Below, piece after piece: positions 28,767 through 39,200 of a stretch of DNA of 64,000 bases (positions are counted from its first letter, which is position 1; every line of letters begins with the position of its first letter). The position numbers and the translations under genes were made by a program. The notes beneath the pieces are model-generated. The model was not told the origin of the DNA and did not search any database. It saw nothing but the letters and a program-made list of their open reading frames with translations. The DNA is from Branchiostoma floridae (lineage: Eukaryota > Chordata > Leptocardii > Amphioxiformes > Branchiostomatidae), in NCBI RefSeq assembly GCF_000003815.2, contig NC_049991.1, positions 11,479,001 to 11,543,000 on the forward strand. Direction: 5' to 3'.

Positions 28767-29784
28767 GGTCACTGCAGGACTGACTTGAAGCCTCACTTTA
28801 TGTATGAAGTTGATCGAATATTTTATCAACTGAAGAATAAGATTTCTTAAGTTACAGTCGAGTTATGTAGATTTTCTACATATGAATGTATTAAAGACAC
28901 ATAATTGCTTTTGAAAAAGCTAGCTTTGAAGGCCTTTGTCGCATACGAATAATTCGTTGTAAATACGTACATGCATACACGTCATCTCTTGCAGTACAAG
29001 TACTTTGGAATACACTTGCACATAAAAACAACAGTGACATGTCGTTAGCGGAGATTCTAAGGAAAAAAGTCTGACAGGCATCGAAACGTAAGCAGGACAA
29101 CTTGTTATGATGAACAATTCTCCAATATCCAATAACGTGCAGGTTTTGCACATGCATATGATATCCAATGTCACCAAGAAGCTCAAACGGCTCTGCTCCT
29201 TTGCTTTTGCTTGACATTTTAAGCCATATGGCAAAGCAACGAACATTGAACCGCCCGCTAGGACATTAACCCCGGTCACACGCAGGCGCAATCCAGCGTT
29301 CGCTCGGACACTTCCCATATCATAGGGCGTCGTTTAGATACCCCTAAGGCAGTAACACAGTAATCATGTATTGGAAAGTTCGACAGTAAAAAGAACTAGA
29401 AGATATCCAAAACAAATCACGAGTGAACGTCGGAGACGGAGGGGTGGGGATCGGGGGGAGTGTCTTAATAATATCTGTAGGGTTCCTTTGCTTCGGTGGT
29501 GTCTTTTGTGTCAGGACGTCACGACGGTGGCATTATGGGTAAACTGTGTGCATTTTACCTTAGGGTTATTTGTATACCAAGTCAAAGTGGGCGTGATTGT
29601 CTTGCCTGCCGTTTATATAGTTTGATCGACCCCTGACCCCCCTTGTATCACCGTCGCTTTCAAGCTTCAACGTTTCTACACGTCGTGGCGTTGGCCAGCT
29701 TGTTGTCCGTAACTATACAGGTATCCCTGTTCCCGAGTACAACACTGCATTCTGGCACCAGAATCAGCAAGTCAGGATTTCATC
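28767..29784. other. Intergenic region between the phosphatase and the first MGST1 gene
   Basis: Holds the phosphatase 3' UTR with ATTAAA at 28890-28895 and the presumed MGST1 promoter. Nothing else recognised; ORFs are short and lack family features. Confidence 0.6.
28890..28895 (+). terminator. Polyadenylation signal ATTAAA of the phosphatase gene
   Basis: ATTAAA lies 124 bases after the stop codon, with no AATAAA closer to it. Confidence 0.55.
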
Positions 29785-31767
29785 ATGGCGTCCGCAGGCC
29801 TGTCGTTTGAGAACCCCGTGTTCGCGGCTTACGCTGCCTACTCCAGTGTGGTCTTGCTGAAGATGTTTTGCGTGACGGGCTACACCACCATCACACGTTT
29901 CAGAGTGGGGGTACGGTACCTTTAGTTGCCTTCGATCTTAGCTTTCTTTAGTCAATGTTACAGATGTTTACTGATTGTGTAACTGTGAAGACCTCTGACC
30001 CCTACCTGAAGCGGGGGCTCATTCATTCGTGTTTTTGTGAGCTGCTGCAAAATTGACAAACGTACACCGACAAGTGATCAGGGATATCTAGTCCCTAGGG
30101 TCCTGGCCTAGTACTTACGACATTCATAAGCCGTGATCGGACCTGTCAGGCACGACCTGTAGTGCACATTCCGAGTCGGTTACGAGTTGTGTAGCCAGCG
30201 CCTGTTCAACCGTGACTTGTGGTCACGCCCATCGACTTTTAATCAGTAGGCTTCTGATCTTGTGATGATTCATTACTCTCCAAGCAGAGGTTGAGTCGCG
30301 TAGATATAGTAGTAGTCGGGAAAAAAATTACTACTACGCTACGGCCGCGTGGCGCGTTGGTACACCCGATCCCTCGATCTCGGAAGTTAAGCAACGCGCG
30401 GTCCGGACAGTGCTTGGATGGGGGACCAACCAAGGACGTCCGGATTGCTGTAGCCTCACGAAGCTTTCAACGAAATCGTCTTCCGGGAGGGACGTAAAAC
30501 GGGGGTCCCGTGCTCGAGGAGGTGCCTCGACCACGTTAATCAGCCTCATTACTCAACACATTGGGTACCTGCCTATGGCACTGGCTGCAAATACACCCGA
30601 TATTATTATTATTACTACTATATCTACGCGACTCAACCTCTGCTTGGAGAGTAATGATTCATATGAAATGTCAGAAGGTGCAGTGCCAGTGCCGCATGTT
30701 TGGTTTCACGTCAGTGTATCGCGGAGTTTCTGTGTCGCTGTCTTGGTTGAAATTCGAATATTCCAGATAGCAAAGTACTGAGACATCTGACCCTGCAATT
30801 CCTTGTTNNNNNNNNNNNNNNNNNNNNNNNNNNNNNNNNNNNNNNNNNNNNNNNNNNNNNNNNNNNNNNNNNNNNNNNNNNNNNNNNNNNNNNNNNNNNN
30901 NNNNNNNACCTTTTTAACAAGTTTGAAATTATTCCTGAGGACGCAGGGCAATATACATTGCTGATATTTTTGGTTGTAGAGTGTATAATTCTCGTTATTT
31001 GAACACTATTCGTATATTCACTATACGACCACGCAGGTTTTCGCTAACCCAGAGGACGTCAAAGGCAACAAGGGAGCTAAGGTTCGACTTGACAACTCTG
31101 ACGTGGAGCGCGTGCGCAGGCTTCACCGCAACGACCTGGAGAACATCCCTGCCTTCCTGGCCGTAAGTGTTGCACGCGTTTGGGTGCCAGAATGTCGGGA
31201 AATAAGAGAATATCTGTGTGTACAAGGATTGGACTAGTTTGCTAAGACAAAACTTCGTCCTTGTAGTGCGGATGTGGATGTTAATTAACAATCACATTAT
31301 AACCATCACGAGATATGTTATGTTTTCGATGCCATTCGTTTGTCTGTCTGACTGTTTGTCTGTGTTTGTGGACAGCATAATTCGAGAACCAATGCATGGA
31401 TCCTAATGATATTTGGCATGTGGATAGGGGTCCGGAAAGCGACCAGTTTCCATAATGGGCTTCATAGCGACTTTGAGGAAATGCATGCATGCATTCCATG
31501 ATAGGACTGTCAAACTTGTGACATGTGTAACTGATGTTGTGCCATCGATGTTGTCCCCTCCCTCCCCAGGTGGGTTTGCTGTACGTGATGACCGGCCCGT
31601 CCGCCGGGGCGGCCCTGTGGCACTTCCGTGTCTTCACGGCGGCCAGGTGTCTCCACACCGTGGCTTACCTGGCAGGTGTGCAGCCCTGGCGTGTCCTGTG
31701 TTTCCTGACGGGACTAGTCCCTACCCTAAGCATGACTGTACAAGTGCTGATGGCAGGAGCTCTGTAA
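29785..31767 (+). CDS. MGST1: Microsomal glutathione S-transferase 1-like protein, copy A (149 aa)
   Basis: MAPEG-family membrane enzyme that joins glutathione to lipophilic electrophiles or reduces lipid peroxides in the ER and outer mitochondrial membrane (family knowledge). Three phase-0 exons: 29785-29910, 31037-31162 and 31570-31767. Exon 1 gives the first membrane helix, FENPVFAAYAAYSSVVLLK. Exon 2 opens VFANPEDV and holds the conserved VERVRRLHRNDLENIPAFL, as in vertebrate MGST1 (VERVRRAHLNDLENI). Exon 3 encodes the last helices with LWHFRVFTAARCLHTVAYL. The length is close to the 155 residues of human MGST1. Intron 1 contains a SINE nested in a MITE and the assembly gap. This is the most diverged of the three copies. 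Confidence 0.93.
30274..30653. mobile_element. Foldback MITE (family member A) interrupted by a SINE
   Basis: The ends are perfect inverted repeats of about 40 bp beginning TACTCTCCAAGCAGAGGTTG. They are flanked by exact 9-bp direct repeats ATGATTCAT (30265-30273 and 30654-30662). Without the SINE the element would be about 96 bp and almost wholly palindromic. A 9-bp duplication is typical of Mutator-like elements; that assignment is an inference. It lies in intron 1 of MGST1 copy A. Confidence 0.88.
30337..30620 (+). mobile_element. 5S-rRNA-derived SINE (SINE3-like)
   Basis: Bases 30338-30455 resemble 5S rRNA: it starts GCTACGGCC, has CGATCTCGGAAGTTAAGCA (box A region) and TGCTTGGATGGGGGACC (box C region), and ends GCTGTAGCC. 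A GC-rich body of about 140 bp follows, then an (ATT)n tail. The unit is flanked by ATTACTACTA on the left (30327-30336) and at its right edge (30611-30620), a 10-bp target duplication from landing in the MITE. The intact internal promoter boxes suggest a fairly young copy. A 5S gene is unlikely because of the tail and duplication. Confidence 0.85.
30808..30907. other. Assembly gap of 100 Ns
   Basis: One hundred unknown bases within intron 1 of MGST1 copy A. The round number suggests a placeholder, so the true intron length is unknown. Confidence 0.99.
31306..31434. repeat. Dispersed repeat of the GTTATGTTTTCGATGCCATT type, copy 1
   Basis: TTATGTTTTCGATGCCATTCG, then TGTCTG-rich sequence, then ATGGATCCTAATGATATTTGGCATGTGGATAGG. 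A second copy lies near 62182-62275 with the same order of blocks, and a partial one near 63223. Element class unknown. Confidence 0.6.
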
Positions 31768-31908
31768 TGATTGTAATTGCAAGAGTACAAAAATATGCCA
31801 AAGAAAGTCTAGTCTAGTCTAAAGCTAGATCTGATGATTATACGTAGATGGATGAGGGTTGCTTCTTCTTCTCGCTAATGAACAGTCACACGCCTTTTAA
31901 TGATATGT

Positions 31909-32084
31909 TAATCTCCAAGCAGGCCCTACGGTAGCCTAAGATAGTATCAAAAGCTGCCAGAGGAGTGAAGCCAGACTACCAGCTCGAGTGTGTTTGGTAT
32001 AGCCACGCTCCTAAGCCGGCTTCACTCCTCTGCTGGCAGCTTTTGATACTATCTTAGGCTACGGTAGGATCCGCTTCGAGATTA
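31909..32084. mobile_element. Foldback MITE, family member B
   Basis: The left end TAATCTCCAAGCAGGCCCTA and the right-end complement TAATCTCGAAGCGGATCCTA continue as inverted repeats for about 70 bp through AGATAGTATCAAAAGCTGCC and GGAGTGAAGCC. The flanks TGATATGT (31901-31908) and TGATAAGT (32085-32092) look like an 8- to 9-bp target duplication with one change. Confidence 0.85.
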
Positions 32085-32759
32085 TGATAAGTGGGTTTGG
32101 TGATTTAAGTAGAAAATACGACATATGCGGATCCTACACACGTAGCCTAGGCCTCACTTCATCTAGGCTAGTTACAAGGTGACATGGGGATGCATATATA
32201 TATGATACTGTTTTGTGCTGTGACTTTTTGCTTGAACTATTTGATCCGAAGACAAATGAATAATCTTCCTGAGGAATGGTACTTACCGTTGCTCAGGCTT
32301 ATGGCAGATACGCTAGCATTAAACGCACCATGAAACAACATCTGATATTGGTGTACTTCATGGTCGTTTTCAAAGTTAAAGGGCTACACTAGTGTGGTAA
32401 CTAGATACGACCGTTTAATGTATGAAAAGTATTTCAAGATGTCATATTCTGCCCATACAAACGTTCTGATCGGAAGGGGGTTATTTGGCGAGCTCAAGTA
32501 TAGCTACGGCGAGCTGGCCAAGTCTGTATGTAAATCTACTGAGTGCTGCTTAAATCGCTTTGAGAATGGACACGGACTGCTGTATTGATAAGGATTTTAA
32601 TAAAATGTCTTTTGATTATTTGTCTTCACGCTTGCCAATGATTTTTGTTTCCTTTTTGCGACTCATCTTGTAGTCATGTCGCCAAGTAAAGGTGCAATGT
32701 ACTGCAAACTGTTCGCTGGGACGGTGAACCATATTAGTCACACGTACACGTATATAAGT

Positions 32760-32940
32760 TAATCTCCAAGCAGATCCTACGGTAGCATAACATAGTATCA
32801 AAAGCTGGCGGAGGAGTGAAGCCGGCTTAGGAGTGTGTTTCGCTACCGGGACACATGGCAAATGGACACCTCTTGGCTGACTACACTCCTTGGCCAGTTT
32901 GGTACTATCTTATTCCACTGTAGGATCTGCTTGGAGATTA
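32760..32940. mobile_element. Foldback MITE, family member C
   Basis: The ends TAATCTCCAAGCAGATCCTA and its complement match exactly for 18 bases, with looser pairing inside. Interior words AGTATCAAAAGCTGGC and GGAGTGAAGCCGGCTTA are shared with member B, so B and C form one subfamily. The flanks TATATAAGT and CGTATAAGT resemble a 9-bp target duplication. Confidence 0.85.
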
Positions 32941-33118
32941 CGTATAAGTATAGACTCGCCAAATGGTCCGTCTCAGTTGAAGTATTTGGCCATGTACTGA
33001 GATCATGACGGATTTCAGATACCTAAAGTCACCCTGGTGAGGAAACTGGGAAAACAGATAAACCCAGCACCATGTGGTGGAGAATAGTGTCAGATGACCT
33101 TAACTGATGACCTACACC

Positions 33119-33126
33119 TGACGTCA
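33119..33126 (+). promoter_or_regulatory. CRE-like TGACGTCA upstream of MGST1 copy B
   Basis: A perfect TGACGTCA lies 52 bp before the start codon within ACACCTGACGTCATGACCA. Copy C has the same site in matching context (41066-41073), so this short promoter block was kept after duplication. Confidence 0.6.
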
Positions 33127-33177
33127 TGACCACTGCAGGGCCCCTACTTCCGCAGGTGGTGTCTGTCAGAGCTCAAA

Positions 33178-33597
33178 ATGGCGGACAGAGTCTTAGAGTT
33201 TGCTAACCCCGTGTTTGCGTCCTACGCCGCTTACGCAGGGCTGGCATCCATGAAGATGATGGGCATGATGGTAGTCACAGTTTACTACCGCCGTATGAAG
33301 GGGGTAAGTCCATGTTGTTATCCAGATATGAAGTAGCTGCGTTGCTCAGCTTGTCATGTTTACATGGTGTCGGACATAGGGGTAGAACTTGATACGAAAT
33401 ACACATTGGTAAAACCTGAAAAGCAAAGCTCTTTGGTTGAGTTTTGGTGTCTGAGTTGATTAATTAATACCAAAAGATTAGTGTGAGTGTGTGTCAGTTA
33501 GATTGTGTCAGTGTGTGTCAGTGACTTGTTACCGCACCGTATTGCAGCTTGGAACATCTTGTTTATGGGAGGATAACACACGCACGCACGCACGCAG

Positions 33598-33686
<89 letters not shown>

Positions 33687-33698
33687 CACACACACACA

Positions 33699-33786
<88 letters not shown>

Positions 33787-34709
33787 CTAGCCAAAACGTA
33801 ACCTTGCCGAAAGAAGGTCGCTCAGTCTACGTCAACTGTCTGACACAATCGCATTCAGTGTACGTGACGCTGGATTGTAGACAGCTACCTGGCATTGCTG
33901 TGGTGCAGGTCACGAAATGAAGTCTGCAGTCACGCTACTTAATTTGGATATCGATCCCATAGGTTCATGCGAATCCAGAGGACACCTTGTTTACCTCATT
34001 TGGAGCTAAAGATAAGGCCGTGGTTCGAACCGACCACCCAGACATCGAGAGAGTTCGGCGGCTGCACCTGAACGACCTCGAGAACATCCCACCATTCCTT
34101 GTGGTGAGTTGCCAAGAAAGAAATACGGACCGGGACCAGCCACTAATTTTGCCTCAATTTATATATTGTATCAATGTATTTACAATTGAAGAGGGAGGAT
34201 CATATAGACGACACTGAACAGAAGAGAAAAGCTGTCTGCCATAAGCTTAGGTCGTACCACAACGATCAAGTAAATTAGTTAGACTGAGGGATAGATGAGA
34301 AGGGAGAACAGGCATGTGATGACGATGAACTCTGTCGTGTTCGCACTGGCAACGACCCTATTTCGCGAGAAAACGACTTTTGCACAATTCCGTATACCAA
34401 ATCGAATGTTTATCATCACATTTTCACATATTGAGTTTACAGTGTACATGGTTGATTTTGCTAGTAAGATTACAAGTTGTTTCTACACCGTTCTATGCCC
34501 TTAACCCACAGGTAGGCCTCCTATACGTGCTGACCAAACCGTCGTCTGACGTTGCCGTGTGGCACTTCCGCGCCTTCCTGGCCTCCCGCCTGCTCCACAC
34601 CGCCTGCTACCTGGGCGGGCTGCAGCCCTGGCGATCCATCTTCTTCGTATTCGGCTACGTCACTACCGTCAGCATGGCCGTACAGGTGGTGGCCATAGGG
34701 TCTTTGTAA
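33178..34709 (+). CDS. MGST1: Microsomal glutathione S-transferase 1-like protein, copy B (154 aa)
   Basis: MAPEG-family glutathione transferase or peroxidase of internal membranes. Exons 33178-33303, 33963-34103 and 34512-34709 are all phase 0, as in copies A and C. Exon 1 encodes EFANPVFASYAAYAGLASMK, exon 2 VHANPEDTLFTSFGAKD and IERVRRLHLNDLENIPPFLV, and exon 3 the last helices with VWHFRAFLASRLLHTACYLG. Exon 2 is five codons longer than in copy A, giving a longer cytosolic loop. Exon 3 is almost identical to that of copy C. Intron 1 holds a long CA microsatellite. Codon use is GC-rich in exon 3. No defects seen. Confidence 0.94.
33576..33782. repeat. CA-dinucleotide microsatellite
   Basis: About 200 bp of (CA)n with a few A or G interruptions and a CGCA prefix, in intron 1 of MGST1 copy B. 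The overlapping Thr-His and Cys-Val ORFs are artefacts of the repeat. Confidence 0.98.
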
Positions 34710-35374
34710 GGGCTTAGAGAAAATGATCGACTGTGTGCGCCCACCATACTCTGAAATTGCACAGCGCGTAGACCGTCCGTTTCGTATTTGTGTTTGTGGT
34801 AGACTTAAATTTATTATACTTCACTGGGCGTTACTTTTCACAGCAACATAGTAGCTAATTGTTTAGTTGAATTGAAAATGATTACACAAAAACGTACATA
34901 AATATTGCTTTGTTATTATAATTAGAAAGGACAACGATATTCGCATTTAGCCTCACTTGATTGTATGAAAGTTGGGGATCCAATATTGTACATTACTCAG
35001 TCAGTAGAATTTTAAGATATATTTTGTATAGTCACATTGACTGTTTTGTAGATTACAGTCGACTATGCAAAAGTCACGTTGCTTTTTGCTGCGTCAATAA
35101 AGGCTATAAAAAAGACATGATGATCTATGAAACAGCATATCATCAGAAGCACGGATTCTTGTATCCAATCTTACTCAATTGTGTCGTCTGTCAGGTCTGC
35201 AGTTATCTAACCGCAGAAACAGCTAAATAGTCGCAAAGTTACATTAGTGTCGTACAAAGACCGTACACAAGTTCGTTGCCCCATATACACTGCATATTAG
35301 AGTCGTTTGTGGTCGTTTGTGGTTGTTTGTGGTCTTTTGTGGTGTTTAGGCAGACCCGGGATGGGGTTGAGGGA

Positions 35375-35690
35375 TCGGCCATGATTTTTGGAATGTAGAT
35401 AGCTTTGGAGATGCTTACACAATTGCATAATTAATGAGGACAGTTTATAAATACATTGCATTTCATGATAGGAGCGAATAAGAGATAAATATTAGCTAGC
35501 TGTGTAGTATATGTCCGATTATCAAAAATTCCTTGAATTGTAAAGACATTTTCCCGGATCGTCGTGATTTTTGATATGTAGAGAAAATCAGAGATGTCTT
35601 CCATAATTATGGCAATAAATGCATATCAGGGGCTAATTTTGCATGATTAAAGAGGACAGTTTATAAACTATCATATTTGCATAGTGTTAA
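35375..35690. repeat. Diverged tandem duplication, about 190-bp unit
   Basis: Two successive units share the order CCATGATTTTTGGAATGTAG / CGTGATTTTTGATATGTAG, then AATTGCATAATTAATGAGGACAG / TTTGCATGATTAAAGAGGACAG, then TTTATAAA. They are much diverged outside these blocks. Similar words (TTTGCATAATTAATAAAGACA) appear near 55201 inside another element. Confidence 0.5.
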
Positions 35691-36291
35691 GTTAAGAAAG
35701 GCAATGATGAAAATTTCATCCTTGAGACATTTGGCATCTACGTTAAGTTAAGCATTATCAGACACAAATCATGCAAATAAGGGGGTAGTTGTGGCCAAAA
35801 TTTTCCTAAAATGCCCCGAAGAAATGCCAGCCACTGCTAAATTACTAAGGCACACACATAAACACTCCTAACACAAGCCAGAATACCTTGCCTACAGCAA
35901 GGACAACCCGTGTTCGACCGGTTGAACGCAAGTCGTTGTTACGTAAGGCGTATACGAACTTTAAGCAGTCTACCATATCGCTGTTTGTTGATCGTCTCGA
36001 AACACCTCTCATCCAAAGGGTACGGTTCACTCCGATTGGGTTAACACTCACTCAACTCTGCATGTTTCCGAAGGGAGTGTGGCGCCCGGCCATACAGTTT
36101 TCAAGGCAGTTCTGCTCCTGGTTGCCATCCAGGCTGAGGCAATGGTGAGACCGACAGCCTGCTACAGATCGCTGGTCAGTTGGTCATAATCAGGGTAGGG
36201 AAAATACATTGTACATGTGTGATGTGAAGTTGCTGTTCAAGTAGTCTTGTAGGCCACCCGAGACTGAAAGGAATTTCTTATAGGCCCCATC

Positions 36292-36671
36292 ATGTTTGAC
36301 ATTGAGCTGGTTTTACGCTGTTTGCTTGACCGACACTGTTTGACACCACCGAACACAGTATCCTATTGTCTGTCAAGAAAGTGGTTACAGTCCTACTTGT
36401 ATGGACGATCCCATTCTGTCAATGGTCATAGATACATCAGATTTCTGTACAGTGAATTATGGAATCCCCCAGGGCTCGATACTATGTGAATGATATGCCT
36501 AACCGTGTCCTAACCTACCAGATTGGACTATATGCTGAAGATACTGTCCTATATGTCAGCCATTCTGACCTTGAAAGTATTCAACTGGCATTACAATCTG
36601 ACGTAGACAGCTTGTCAACAAATGCAAACAACTGCAAAGCAAACAAACAAACGGCTTTTGAGCACACATAA
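36292..36671 (+). pseudogene. Non-LTR retrotransposon reverse transcriptase relic
   Basis: One frame reads WLQSYLYGRSHSVNGH, and nearby frames give a YGIPQG-like stretch, YVNDMPNRV and IGLYAEDTVLYVSHSDLESI. These resemble the reverse transcriptase block order, with AEDT in place of the catalytic (A/V)DD. The usual segment after the GIPQGS motif is missing and the reading frame shifts at about 36470. The fragment ends near 36671. It is a short, dead LINE piece; the clade cannot be told. Confidence 0.75.
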
Positions 36672-37025
36672 ATTACACGTGCATATCGATAACGAAATGT
36701 TAAATGTAGTTTCATCATATAAGTACTTATTAATCATGATGTTGAATAATTCGTATTTATTTTCGAAATCAGGGGAAAATTGATGAGCGTGAGAGCCCTG
36801 ATGTCATCAATAAAATTTACTTGCTGTGGCCTTACTGTCCTTATTCTTACATATTTGATAGGCGCAGAATGACCATATTCGACATATATTTCATTGTCCA
36901 TGTAAAACCTTTCTACCGAAGTTACATTTTGTTACACAGTTGTTTTGATATGTTCCCCACCATATTCACACAAAGGACGCCTTTACACCTTTAGCCGGGG
37001 CATTGGAAGTGCATAAAGAACAGCT

Positions 37026-39200
37026 ATGGCACCGGGTGGTGACAACAATGACGACAAGGAGTTGGACGGACTTTTTCGAGATAAAACGCCTGAAGATCCA
37101 AAAAAGGACATCGATCTCCGAATCTGGGTCAAGGTAATACTCCACAGGACATGTTTAATGACCATGGTATTGTACAGTTAGTTCACGGCAAGTGAATTGT
37201 ATGGATGACATCTTCTGCAAGCAGCATAAATAATGCAATAGCCTAGGGTGATATTTGGTAAAAAAAGCAAGATGGCCGAAATTTTGAAAATAGACACCAT
37301 AAACGTCGTAAGAAGAAATGACAAAACAGTCTTCCCCCCTGCATGTACTTTCATCCTTTAATTTGTTTTATAATTATGTTATATTTTTTAAAGATTGTGC
37401 AAAATAAATCAAATCAAATTAATGGTACCACACTCATGTATTCCTGTATTCAAGAAGAACGCTGGTGTAGTAAAAATGACACTAGTGTGATAGACCACTG
37501 AACAAGTTGGCAGTTTCACTTATGGCTTGTATATTAGCACCACCATTACAATTATCCAACTATAGCTAGTTTCACTTCTACAACTACAGTCATGGCTGCC
37601 TCGCTAGTGTCACTTCTATAAGTACAATCAAGGCTACACCATAACATATTTGTCCATTTTGGTGCTTTCTCGGCATACTGACCATCCCCGGAGAGGGAGA
37701 AAGTTTTGCTTTTTTTGTCGAAATCAGGAGCAAAAATTTAATGTGAAAATTAACTTGATGTGACCCTATATAAAATACAACTGTTTTCTTAGCTGCATTA
37801 TTTCATCGATGTTGCCAAAACAGAAGCCAGGCACAGATACCATCTCATAATGATCGATATTTATATTTTGTCGCAGAATCATTGGGGTGTGGCCGCCTGC
37901 CTTGCATCCGGGCTTTTCACAGGGTTGGTTCCTGCAACGTCACGATTCGTACAGGACCGCGGATACACGGCATATCAGCTGAACCTCTTCAACGACCTGC
38001 TAATTATTTCCGCTGTTCTGTGTGTCGCCATCTACCATAGGACAAACCTCCTCCCCACTAACCATGGACAAGTCTTCCGCTTGATTTTAAATGGAGTGGG
38101 TCGTTTCTTTGGAATCCTTTGCCAGATCTCTGCCTATCGGTACGCCCCTCCGGCCAACGCAGAAACCGTGATCAACCCGGGCTCAATCGTCTTCGTTGTG
38201 CTTCTTTCCTGCATTTTTATTCAAGAGGTGAGTCGAAAATATACTTAGGGCACTGCATAGACCAGTTACATGTATATAAAACATAAATATTCAACATCGT
38301 CTGTGCAAAACGTACATCTCCTGTTGCCTCTGAAAAAAAGTTACTCTTCACGTACTCGATGAAAATGGGGTAAATTTAGATACTAAGAACGAGTGACTAG
38401 AACATTACAAAGAGGTGTATGTGAAGAGAAGATGAAATAAGGATGGGCACAACCGCATTTGAGAAGGGGTTCTTTTTTGTGATTTTCTCTCTCCTCCATT
38501 TTTTCTTGTGCAAGCTTCAGTAAAACGTGTCATATTTGCGGTACTTTATCTATCATTTAACTTTTCAGCATATAATTTGTGATTTCAGATGCCCACACGT
38601 ATGACCATGTTTGGCAGTCTATGGTGCATAGCAGGTGTTTCACTACTTGGTTATAGCGGCATCACCAACAAGGGCCCGTCAACGGTCGACACAGACGACA
38701 CTGTTTTAGGAATGGTACTAGCCGTCGTTGCAGCATTGATCTTCGCCATGCTTATGACTAACATTAAAATGCTGATGAAATCCACCTCGAAAACGATGAT
38801 TTTGACATACACTTACGGCATAGCCTCAGTTTTGTCAGGGCTAGCAACCATTTTTACGAGTGAAACATGGCACCTTGAGCCGACTGCTGCCGCAGTCTTG
38901 TTTGCAAACTGTGCAAGTCGTGGTACAGGAATCGCGCTCATGTACGTTGGCCTGAAGCTTGTTGAGATCAATGCGGCAACAGCCCTGCTACAGGTCAATG
39001 CGTTTTCTGCCTATGGACTGCAGTGGGCAATGCTTGGCTTTGTACCGACTGTCTTTGATGGCTTTGGTTTGACATGTATATTAATAGGAACATTTTCTGT
39101 CGGTATATGGGAGGCGCTTGTTCGTCGGAAAAAAGACAAACACGTTAAATTTATGAAACGATTAGACTTCAATGTCACACCGCCGAACAATGACCAGTAA
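37026..39200 (+). CDS. EamA/DMT-superfamily membrane transporter, SLC35G-like (356 aa)
   Basis: Predicted polytopic carrier of the drug/metabolite transporter superfamily; the substrate is not known. Three phase-0 exons: 37026-37133, 37877-38227 and 38589-39200. Exon 1 is a charged cytosolic N-terminus (MAPGGDNNDDKELDGLFRDK). Exons 2 and 3 give about ten hydrophobic segments in two EamA repeats. The first repeat contains GLFTGLVPATSRFVQDRG and ends around NAETVINPGSIVFVVLLSCIF. The second runs from MFGSLWCIAGVSLLGYSGI to FGLTCILIGTFSVGIWEALV, followed by a basic tail. The N-E-T-V-x-N-P stretch before a helix resembles the conserved end of the first EamA repeat in SLC35G-type proteins. The frame is intact and codon use looks normal. 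SLC35F is an alternative placement. Confidence 0.85.

Larger units (their letters stand above)
31768..33118. other. Intergenic region between MGST1 copies A and B
   Basis: About 1.35 kb containing two related foldback elements (31909-32084 and 32760-32940). No coding sequence recognised. Confidence 0.7.
34710..37025. other. Intergenic region between MGST1 copy B and the EamA transporter
   Basis: About 2.3 kb. It holds a diverged tandem repeat (35375-35690), a short GTGGTCGTTT-type repeat near 35302, and a reverse transcriptase relic (36292-36671). No intact gene recognised. Confidence 0.7.

Noticed and set aside
30338-30455. A functional 5S rRNA gene
   Set aside because: It is diverged from the 5S consensus in the middle, continues into a SINE body with an (ATT)n tail, and is flanked by a target duplication.
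33491-33920. Several long ORFs of Thr-His or Cys-Val composition on both strands
   Set aside because: They are translations of a CA-dinucleotide microsatellite.
35888-36148. An 86-codon ORF near the reverse transcriptase relic
   Set aside because: No retroelement or other protein motif found; overlapping antisense ORF of similar length.
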